Assembly: GCA_902783995.1 (NCBI GenBank)
Contig: CACZTG010000060.1
Location: 1-5,432, forward strand
Source: an uncultured Ruminococcus sp.
GTDB taxonomy: Bacteria; Bacillota_A; Clostridia; RUG12999
Length of the DNA: 5,432 nt
Direction of reading: 5' to 3'
Below, one piece after another: positions 1 through 4,989 of this stretch. Every line of letters begins with the position of its first letter. Position 1 is the stretch's first letter. The notes under the pieces were generated by a model. It had not been told where the DNA came from. It did not search any database and saw only the letters and a list, made by a program, of their open reading frames with translations. A program made the translations under genes and the position numbers.

Positions 1-1
1 A

Positions 2-103
2 AACTGGGCGGAAGCGGACAGAATCCGTGATGAGCTTCTGAAAATGGGAATAGAGCTTAAAGACACGCCGCAGGGCGTTCAGATAAAACGTACAGAAGTA
101 TAA
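2..103 (+). CDS. cysS: Cysteinyl-tRNA synthetase, C-terminal end (partial)
   Basis: This is the last 33 codons of a gene that enters from the left edge and ends at TAA 101-103. CysS charges tRNA-Cys with cysteine in the cytoplasm, using ATP. The visible tail contains AEADRIRDELLKMGIELKDT followed by PQGV, which matches the conserved C-terminal helix and 'GI-L-DTPQG' turn at the end of bacterial CysS. The catalytic HIGH and KMSKS regions lie outside the window, so the call rests on this tail plus the neighbour: mrnC directly follows cysS in Bacillus subtilis and many other Firmicutes. Only 13 bases separate this stop from the mrnC start, which suggests co-transcription. The last residues (GVQIKRTEV) are variable in the family. 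Confidence 0.88.
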   Translation, partial: NWAEADRIRDELLKMGIELKDTPQGVQIKRTEV

Positions 104-116
104 ACGGAGGCGCGGT

Positions 117-527
117 ATGTTTGGAAAGCTTGAAAAGGAAACGGAAAAGCCGGCTTTATATTCACCTCTGGCACTTGCGTATATGGGTGACTGCGTTTAT
201 GAAATGTATGTAAGGCATCACCTGCTTGCGCAGGGGAATTTTTCGTCAAACAAGCTGCATAAGGCGGCAATGAAATACGTTTGCGCGGAGGCGCAAAGCG
301 CCTTTATGGAGGAGCTTGAGCCGCTTCTTTCAGAGGAGGAGGAGGCTGTTTATAAGCGCGGCAGAAACGCGAAATCGCCCACTGTGCCGAAACACGCGGA
401 GCTTATTGATTATAAGCGCGCCACCGGTCTTGAAGCATTACTTGGTTTTTTGTATCTTGAAGGGCGTGAAGAGCGTATAAACGAAATTATGACTATACTT
501 TTTAGCAAGATAAATGAAAGGATATGA
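117..527 (+). CDS. mrnC: Mini-ribonuclease III (Mini-III)
   Basis: This 136-residue protein is an RNase III catalytic domain without the double-stranded-RNA-binding domain. In B. subtilis, Mini-III makes the final cuts that produce mature 23S rRNA ends, acting as a homodimer on double-stranded precursor RNA. Seen here: the signature LAYMGDCVYEMYVR (residues 20-33), with D25 in the position of the catalytic aspartate; the basic segment KRGRNAKSP (80-88); and ATGLEALLGFLYLEG (102-116), with E106 as the second acidic ligand. The length fits the family (about 130-145 residues). The ATG start at 117 has GGAGG at 106-110 with 6 bases between. The gene follows cysS, its usual neighbour; the rlmB and yacP genes that commonly come next are replaced here by transketolase genes. 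The identification is firm; the rRNA role is taken from the B. subtilis protein. Confidence 0.95.
   Translation: MFGKLEKETEKPALYSPLALAYMGDCVYEMYVRHHLLAQGNFSSNKLHKAAMKYVCAEAQSAFMEELEPLLSEEEEAVYKRGRNAKSPTVPKHAELIDYKRATGLEALLGFLYLEGREERINEIMTILFSKINERI
517..522 (+). promoter_or_regulatory. Ribosome binding site that decides the transketolase N-subunit start
   Basis: AAAGGA lies 9 bases before ATG 532 and inside the last codons of mrnC. An in-frame ATG at 514 has only a weak purine stretch before it and would overlap mrnC by 14 bases. The 532 start is therefore preferred, giving a 4-base gap after the mrnC stop and coupling-range spacing. Confidence 0.7.
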
Positions 528-531
528 CGTT

Positions 532-1377
532 ATGACAGTAAAGGAACTTGAACTTACGGCTTATAAAATAAGACGTGACATTCTGACGGAGGTTTTCAAC
601 GCGAAATCGGGGCATCCGGGAGGCTCGCTTTCGATTGCGGATATTCTTGCCGTTCTTTATTTTAAAGAAATGAATATAAACCCGCAGGACCCGCAAAACC
701 CTGACCGTGACCGTTTTGTGCTTTCGAAAGGGCACTGCGCTCCGGCGCTTTACGCGGCTCTTGCTCACAGAGGATTTTTCCCGACCGAAGATTTGCCGAC
801 GCTCCGAAAAATCGACAGCTATCTTCAGGGACATCCCGATATGCGAAAAGTTCCCGGTGTTGATATGTCAACAGGCTCTCTCGGTCAGGGCATATGCGCC
901 GCAAACGGTATGGCAATGGCGGCAAAGCTTGACGGTAAAAATTACAGAGTATATACAATTCTCGGAGACGGTGAGCTTGAAGAAGGACAAGTCTGGGAGG
1001 CGGCAATGTTTGCCCCGCATTATAAGCTTGATAATCTTACCGCGTTTATCGACCTCAACCTTTTGCAAATTGACGGAGACGTAAGAAAGGTTATGAATCC
1101 CACTCCGGTTGATAAAAAGTTTGAAGCCTTTGGCTGGAATGTTATATCCGTATGCGCTCATAATTATGAAGAAATAACAGAAGCAATAGAAAAAGCGAAA
1201 AAAACAAAAGGCAAACCGACCGTAATTGTATGCAGCAGCACAAAGGGCAAGGGCGTATCGTTTATGGAAAACGAAGCTTCGTGGCACGGAAGCGCCCCGA
1301 ATGAGGAGCAATATAACCTTGCGGTTGCCGAAATTGACGCGAAAATCAAAGAATTGGAGGGCGAAATAAATGGCTAA
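532..1377 (+). CDS. Transketolase, N-terminal (TPP-binding) subunit
   Basis: This 281-residue protein is the thiamine-diphosphate pyrophosphate-binding half of a split transketolase. With its partner it moves two-carbon ketol units between sugar phosphates in the non-oxidative pentose phosphate pathway. Motifs in order: SGHPGGSLS (residues 26-34, with H28); SKGHCAPALYA (65-75); MSTGSLGQG (112-120); the Mg/TPP motif starting GDGELEEGQ (145-153) and closing at N176 in DLNLLQIDG; and KGKGVSFME then WHG (238-253). Full-length transketolase is about 650 residues in one chain, so this is a true half-length subunit: it ends at a clean stop and the next gene begins inside its last codons. An ATG at 514 would add six residues but lacks a good ribosome binding site. 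The split form is known from archaea and many anaerobic Firmicutes. A 1-deoxyxylulose-5-phosphate synthase or another TPP enzyme is less likely, given the strict transketolase motifs. Confidence 0.94.
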   Translation: MTVKELELTAYKIRRDILTEVFNAKSGHPGGSLSIADILAVLYFKEMNINPQDPQNPDRDRFVLSKGHCAPALYAALAHRGFFPTEDLPTLRKIDSYLQGHPDMRKVPGVDMSTGSLGQGICAANGMAMAAKLDGKNYRVYTILGDGELEEGQVWEAAMFAPHYKLDNLTAFIDLNLLQIDGDVRKVMNPTPVDKKFEAFGWNVISVCAHNYEEITEAIEKAKKTKGKPTVIVCSSTKGKGVSFMENEASWHGSAPNEEQYNLAVAEIDAKIKELEGEING

Positions 1378-2305
1378 AAAAATTGCGACCCGTGAAGCTT
1401 ACGGCAACGCGCTTGCCGAGCTTGGCGAAATAAATAAAAACATAGTGGTGCTTGACGCCGACCTTTCAAAATCGACAAAGACCGAAGTCTTTAAAAAGAA
1501 ATTTCCCGAAAGGCATATAAATATGGGTATTGCCGAGGCGAATATGATGTCCACGGCGGCGGGTATCGCTTCCTGCGGAAAAACCGTTTTCGCGAGTTCG
1601 TTTGCCGTTTTCGCGGCAGGCAGAGCCTTTGAGCAGGTACGAAACTCTATTTGTTACCCGAAGCTTAACGTTAAAATCGGGGCGACACACGCCGGCATTT
1701 CTGTCGGTGAGGACGGCGGAAGCCATCAGGCGGTTGAGGATATCGCGATAATGCGCGCGCTTCCGAATATGGTCGTTTTAAGCCCCTGTGACGCCGAGGA
1801 ATCAAAACAGGCGGTGTTTGCTGCGGCAAAATATGACGGTCCTGTATATCTTCGTTTCGGAAGGCTTGCCGTAGAATCCGTTTATGAGGAAGGCAAATGC
1901 CCGTTTGAGCTTGGCAAGGGCATTACTCTCCGCGAAGGAAAAGACGTTACAGTTGTTACAACAGGGCTTATGGTACAGGAAAGCCTTGCCGCGGCGGATA
2001 TTTTAAAATCAAAGGGAATTGAAGCCGGTGTTATAGATATTCATACAATCAAGCCGCTTGACCGTGAAATTATAAAGCGGGCGGCGGGGGCAACAGGAAA
2101 AATCGTAACCGTTGAAGAACATAATATTTACGGCGGTCTCGGCAGCGCGGTTGCCGAGGTTATTGCCGAAGAAGCTCCGGCAAAGCTTTTAAGAATAGGC
2201 ATAAATGATGAGTTCGGAAAATCGGGCACGCCGGCAGCGCTTCTTGAGGAATACGGGCTTAATGCCGAAAAGATAGCAGAAAAGATAGAAAAATTTGTAA
2301 AATAA
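1370..2305 (+). CDS. Transketolase, C-terminal (pyrimidine-binding) subunit
   Basis: This 311-residue protein carries the Pyr domain and the C-terminal domain of transketolase; its active site forms at the interface with the upstream subunit. Seen here: VVLDADLSKST (26-36); NMGIAEANMMSTAAG (51-65), with E56 as the glutamate that activates the thiamine ring; FASSFAVFAAGRAFEQVRNS (74-93); THAGISVGEDGGSHQAVEDI (106-125), with the conserved H107; and the C-terminal regulatory-type domain with VEEHNIYGGLGSAVAE (248-263). The ATG at 1370 overlaps the upstream stop (1375-1377) by 8 bases, and GGAGG at 1356-1360 sits 9 bases before it, so the two subunits are probably translationally coupled, as a one-to-one complex would need. 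The family resembles the 1-deoxyxylulose-5-phosphate synthase C-terminal half and the pyruvate dehydrogenase beta subunit, but pairing with a transketolase N-subunit settles the call. Confidence 0.94.
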   Translation: MAKKIATREAYGNALAELGEINKNIVVLDADLSKSTKTEVFKKKFPERHINMGIAEANMMSTAAGIASCGKTVFASSFAVFAAGRAFEQVRNSICYPKLNVKIGATHAGISVGEDGGSHQAVEDIAIMRALPNMVVLSPCDAEESKQAVFAAAKYDGPVYLRFGRLAVESVYEEGKCPFELGKGITLREGKDVTVVTTGLMVQESLAAADILKSKGIEAGVIDIHTIKPLDREIIKRAAGATGKIVTVEEHNIYGGLGSAVAEVIAEEAPAKLLRIGINDEFGKSGTPAALLEEYGLNAEKIAEKIEKFVK

Positions 2306-2320
2306 TTCAGGTCAGAGGTC

Positions 2321-2346
2321 GTAACAAAATTTATTCATTTTGTCAC
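2321..2346. repeat. Imperfect inverted repeat in the gap before rarA
   Basis: GTAACAAAAT (2321-2330) and ATTTTGTCAC (2337-2346) are inverted copies with 9 of 10 positions pairing around a 6-base spacer. The repeat sits 30 bases before the rarA start, in the 70-bp gap after the transketolase genes. No run of T follows it and the arms are AT-rich, so it is a poor intrinsic terminator. It could be a protein-binding palindrome or a weak RNA hairpin. I could not find a convincing promoter in this gap, so its role is undecided. Confidence 0.4.
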
Positions 2347-2363
2347 AGCCCAAAACTATTTCC

Positions 2364-2371
2364 GGAGGTGA
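2364..2371 (+). promoter_or_regulatory. Strong ribosome binding site for rarA
   Basis: GGAGGTGA is an uninterrupted match to the 16S rRNA anti-Shine-Dalgarno sequence, with 7 bases from GGAGG to ATG 2376. It rules out the in-frame TTG at 2340, whose extra 12 codons would run through this site. Confidence 0.85.
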
Positions 2372-2375
2372 TTTT

Positions 2376-3647
2376 ATGGCAGAAGTTGCAGCGCCGCTTG
2401 CGGACAGAATACGCCCGACAACCCTTGACGAGGTTGTCGGTCAGCAGCATATACTCGGGCAGGGCAAGCTTTTGAGGCAGGTAATCGCTTCGGGCAGTCT
2501 CCCGAATATGATATTTTACGGCCCTTCCGGAACGGGGAAAACAACGGTCGCAAGGATAATCGCAAGCTCCGCCGGCAAAAAGCTTTATTCGCTCAATGCA
2601 ACGACGGCTTCCGTAAGCGATGTGCGCCGTGTTGCCGAAAGCGTCGGCAGTATTGAAGCCTCCGGCGGCGTGATTTTATATCTTGATGAGATACAGAATT
2701 TCAACAAAAAACAGCAGCAGTCGCTTCTTGAACATATTGAAAACGGAAATATAACGCTCATCGCCTCCACTACCGAAAACCCTTATTTTTATGTATATAA
2801 CGCGATTTTAAGCCGAAGCACGGTTTTTGAGTTTAAGCAGGTATCGGCGCAGGACGTTAATGCCGCTCTTTTACGCGCGGTTGATATTTTAAAAGAGGAT
2901 TATAAAAATCTTGAATTTAAAGCTGATGATGACGCCCTTTGGCATATCGCGAACGTTTGCTTCGGAGATGTAAGAAAAGCCCTGAATATACTTGAAATAT
3001 GCGCTCTTGCGGGAATAGGGGGAAAGAGTATTCATATAACTCTTGATATGGCGGTAAGCGCTTCAAACCGTCCCGCGATGCGTTATGACCGTGACGGCGA
3101 CAGCCATTACGATATTTTAAGCGCCTTTCAGAAATCTGTCAGGGGCAGCGACCCCGACGCCGCGATTCATTATCTCGCGAGGCTTGTTGCCGCGGGTGAT
3201 TTAATATCAATATGCCGCAGATTGCTTGTTATGGCGGCGGAGGATATAGGTCTTGCGTACCCCAACGCAATTACTGTTGTAAAATCCTGCACGGACGCCG
3301 CAAAGGAGCTTGGTTTTCCCGAAGCGCAGATTCCGCTTGCCGAGGCGGTCATACTTCTTGCCACGGCACCAAAGTCAAACTCGGCGGTTAACGCAATAGG
3401 CGCGGCGCTTTCGGATTTTGAACATACCGATACGGGAGATATTCCCAAGCACCTTAAGGATTCTCATTATAAAGGCGCGGCAAAGCTCGGAAACGGGCAG
3501 ACTTATAAATATCCGCACAGTTATCCAAATCACTATGTAAAGCAGCAATATCTTCCCGATAATATAAAAGACAGGGTGTATTACGAATACGGCGAAAATA
3601 AGACCGAACAAGCGGCAAAGGAATACTGGGAGAAAATCAAAAAATAA
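2376..3647 (+). CDS. rarA: Replication-associated recombination protein A (RarA/MgsA), AAA+ ATPase
   Basis: This 423-residue AAA+ ATPase belongs to the RarA/MgsA/WRNIP1 family, which acts at stalled replication forks with the clamp-loader and single-strand-binding machinery. Seen here: N-terminal PLADRIRPTTLDEVVGQ (7-23), typical of clamp-loader-like AAA+ proteins; Walker A GPSGTGKTT (49-57); Walker B VILYLDE (99-105, D104 and E105); sensor 1 ASTTENP (130-136); arginine finger R147 in LSRS; and sensor 2 GDVRKALN (197-204, R200). The C-terminal MgsA tetramerisation part follows, with FQKSVRGSDPDAAIHYLARL (251-270), AAEDIGLAYP (287-296) and the hallmark YPHSYPNHYVKQQYLPD (379-395). Length is normal for the family (about 420-450). 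All nucleotide-binding residues are present, so it should be active. It may be read from the upstream operon; transcription probably ends at the hairpin directly after the stop. Confidence 0.96.
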   Translation: MAEVAAPLADRIRPTTLDEVVGQQHILGQGKLLRQVIASGSLPNMIFYGPSGTGKTTVARIIASSAGKKLYSLNATTASVSDVRRVAESVGSIEASGGVILYLDEIQNFNKKQQQSLLEHIENGNITLIASTTENPYFYVYNAILSRSTVFEFKQVSAQDVNAALLRAVDILKEDYKNLEFKADDDALWHIANVCFGDVRKALNILEICALAGIGGKSIHITLDMAVSASNRPAMRYDRDGDSHYDILSAFQKSVRGSDPDAAIHYLARLVAAGDLISICRRLLVMAAEDIGLAYPNAITVVKSCTDAAKELGFPEAQIPLAEAVILLATAPKSNSAVNAIGAALSDFEHTDTGDIPKHLKDSHYKGAAKLGNGQTYKYPHSYPNHYVKQQYLPDNIKDRVYYEYGENKTEQAAKEYWEKIKK

Positions 3648-3673
3648 CAGGGCGAAAAAATTTCGCCCTGTTA
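3645..3673. terminator. Shared hairpin terminator between convergent rarA and the coat protein gene
   Basis: TAACAGGGCGAAA (3645-3657) pairs perfectly with TTTCGCCCTGTTA (3661-3673): 13 base pairs with a 3-base loop. The hairpin begins inside the rarA stop codon and ends 7 bases before the stop of the convergent coat protein gene. Read on the - strand it is followed by a T-rich tail (ATTTTTTGATTTT), the layout of a good Rho-independent terminator for the coat gene. On the + strand the sequence after the stem is A-rich (AAAATAT), so termination of rarA is expected to be weaker. Nothing else is present in the 33-bp gap. Confidence 0.85.
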
Positions 3674-3680
3674 AAAATAT

Positions 3681-4133
3681 CTAATTATACATACCGTTTG
3701 CCGCCATATAGTTGTAAATTTTTTCGCCGTGCTGCTGCTCGGCTTTTTGTATGCCGTTAAGCACGTTTCTGAGCGGTGCCTGCGCAAACTCAAAGATAGA
3801 CGTGTCATAGGCGCCCGAAACGTATTTTTCGGTCGAAAGCGCGTCCTGACAAAGATATTTGTCATTTTCCTTATCCTGTTCGCTGTAATCGGCTTCCTTT
3901 TCGACTGCGGACGCGTTAAAGCCGCTGCTGCCGCCGACATTAGGCTCAACGCCGTTTAAAATTTCGGTGACGGTATTAAGGTGAGAAATTTCCGCCTGTT
4001 TTATCTCGTTAAAAATATCCTTGAGCTGCTGTTTGCTCGCTTTTTCGGAATATCTTGTATATTTGTCGATACAAAGTTGTTCGTTTGTCTTTATATCCTC
4101 CAAAAGCGATTTTTCTTTTGCTGTCAAATTCAT
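3681..4133 (-). CDS. CotF-like ferritin-fold spore coat protein
   Basis: This 150-residue, mostly helical protein resembles the CotF-like 'spore coat protein' family common in Clostridia. Hallmarks seen: N-terminal MNLTAKEKSLLEDIKTNEQL, the segment DKYLCQDALSTEKYVSGAYD (91-110), and the end HGEKIYNYMAANGMYN (135-150). It forms two similar halves, each E-x29-E-x2-H (E18, E48, H51 and E102, E132, H135), joined by a Gly/Ser-rich linker (62-75). That is the di-metal ligand pattern of ferritin-like four-helix bundles. There is no signal peptide or membrane segment, consistent with assembly on the spore from the mother-cell cytoplasm. The ATG (4131-4133) has AAAGGAA 8 bases before it on the - strand. 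It stands alone, divergent from the sirtuin and convergent with rarA. The coat role is family knowledge; a rubrerythrin-like redox role is possible. No sigma-E or sigma-K promoter could be assigned. Confidence 0.88.
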   Translation of the reverse strand: MNLTAKEKSLLEDIKTNEQLCIDKYTRYSEKASKQQLKDIFNEIKQAEISHLNTVTEILNGVEPNVGGSSGFNASAVEKEADYSEQDKENDKYLCQDALSTEKYVSGAYDTSIFEFAQAPLRNVLNGIQKAEQQHGEKIYNYMAANGMYN

Positions 4134-4202
4134 ATTTTACATTCCTTTCCTTTAAAAGATATTTTTGTTTTTCCCTGTTTTTTGTAAATTATGCATTTTT
4201 AT

Positions 4203-4231
4203 TTGACTTTTTTGATTCAATATGATATACT
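4203..4231 (+). promoter_or_regulatory. Sigma-A-type promoter with extended -10 for the sirtuin-transporter unit
   Basis: The -35 box TTGACT (4203-4208) and -10 box TATACT (4226-4231) are separated by exactly 17 bases, and TG at 4223-4224 gives an extended -10 (TGATATACT). Each box has five of six consensus bases. Transcription should start near 4237-4240, leaving a leader of about 30 bases that contains the ribosome binding site (GGTGAG, 4255-4260) before ATG 4267. The surrounding 4134-4266 region is strongly AT-rich, and no regulator-binding palindrome stands out in it. Confidence 0.82.
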
Positions 4232-4266
4232 TTTTTGTAATAAAACAAAAGGTCGGTGAGTAAATT

Positions 4267-4971
4267 ATGTTACAGGAGATAGTAGAAAAAAGCCGAAATA
4301 TTGTGTTTTTTGGCGGCGCGGGCGTAAGTACGGAATCCGGCATACCCGATTTTCGTTCCACGGACGGTCTTTATAATATGAAATACGATGTTCCGCCCGA
4401 GGAAATACTCAGCCGCACGTATTTTGATAATCATACCGAAAAGTTTTTTGAGTTTTACAGAGATAAAATGCTGTTTCCGCAGGCAAAACCGAACGCCGCG
4501 CATCTCGCACTGGCGAGAGCCGAAAAAGCCGGAAAGCTTACAGCGGTTGTCACGCAGAATATTGACGGGCTGCATACGGCGGCGGGCAGCCGCACGGTTT
4601 ATGAGCTGCATGGTTCGGTTTTGCGGAATTATTGTATGAAATGCGGTAAATTTTTCTCTATGGAATTTATTTTAAATTCTACGGGTGTGCCTCGCTGCGA
4701 ATGCGGCGGAATAGTGAAGCCCGACGTGGTTTTATATGAGGAAGCGCTTGATAATGACGTTTGTGACGCCGCTGTTAAAGCAATATCACTTGCCGATACT
4801 CTGATTGTTGCCGGTACATCTCTTACGGTATATCCGGCGGCGGGAATGATAAGATACTTCGGCGGCGAAAATCTTGTGCTTATAAACCGTGACAAAACTT
4901 CCATGGACAGCGCCGCAAATCTTGTACTGCATGAAAAAGTCGGCGAGGTTCTTTCAAAGCTTGAATTTTAG
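4267..4971 (+). CDS. cobB: NAD-dependent protein deacylase, Sir2 family (sirtuin)
   Basis: This 234-residue cytoplasmic sirtuin removes acyl groups from protein lysines, using NAD and releasing nicotinamide and O-acyl-ADP-ribose. Seen here: NAD-binding GAGVSTESGIPDFRS (17-31); TQNIDGLH (96-103); catalytic histidine H115 in ELHGSV; a zinc-ribbon with C123-x2-C126 and C144-x-C146; KPDVVLYEE (151-159); GTSL (183-186); and INRD (206-209). Length is normal for a bacterial sirtuin. The second zinc pair has one residue between cysteines instead of the more usual two. Y64 followed by K67 stands roughly where class III desuccinylases carry Tyr-x2-Arg, so deacetylation is more likely than desuccinylation, but this is inference. 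ATG 4267 is preceded by GGTGAG at 4255-4260 and an extended -10 promoter. A CDF transporter follows after 18 bases, probably in the same transcript. Confidence 0.95.
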   Translation: MLQEIVEKSRNIVFFGGAGVSTESGIPDFRSTDGLYNMKYDVPPEEILSRTYFDNHTEKFFEFYRDKMLFPQAKPNAAHLALARAEKAGKLTAVVTQNIDGLHTAAGSRTVYELHGSVLRNYCMKCGKFFSMEFILNSTGVPRCECGGIVKPDVVLYEEALDNDVCDAAVKAISLADTLIVAGTSLTVYPAAGMIRYFGGENLVLINRDKTSMDSAANLVLHEKVGEVLSKLEF

Positions 4972-4974
4972 AAA

Positions 4975-4980
4975 AGAGGT
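4975..4980 (+). promoter_or_regulatory. Ribosome binding site for the TTG-started transporter
   Basis: AGAGGT lies 9 bases before TTG 4990 and just after the sirtuin stop (4969-4971). It supports a TTG start: the first ATG or GTG in frame comes well inside the conserved protein (GTA and ATA codons precede it; the first GTG is at residue 22, in TM1). Confidence 0.65.
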
Positions 4981-4989
4981 TTTTAAAAG

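Noticed and set aside
332..345. Purine-rich GAGGAGGAGGAGG run resembling a ribosome binding site inside mrnC.
   Set aside because: It encodes the Glu stretch (SEEEEAV) of Mini-III, and no start codon with a meaningful frame follows at a suitable distance.
868..1311. Long - strand open frame opposite the transketolase N-subunit.
   Set aside because: It is the mirror image of a well-conserved coding region, with cysteine- and phenylalanine-rich composition and no recognisable domain.
2272..2292. Short direct repeat AAGATAG...AAGATAG near the end of the transketolase C-subunit.
   Set aside because: It encodes the amphipathic helix EKIAEKIEK; similar codons explain the repeat.
2340..2375. An N-terminal extension of RarA starting at TTG 2340.
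   Set aside because: The extra 12 codons overlap the inverted repeat arm and run through the near-perfect ribosome binding site. The family N-terminus (PLADRIRP) fits a start at ATG 2376.
3729..4187. Plus-strand open frames opposite the coat protein gene (3729-3959 and 3981-4187).
   Set aside because: They are antisense to a gene with clear family hallmarks, give no recognisable motifs, and lack convincing ribosome binding sites.
4134..4266. A promoter on the - strand for the coat protein gene (for example TTGAAT with CATAAT, or sigma-E/sigma-G-like boxes).
   Set aside because: The TTGAAT to CATAAT spacing is 21 bases, too long for sigma-A. Candidate sporulation-sigma boxes had wrong spacing or too few matches. 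The region is so AT-rich that such partial matches are expected.
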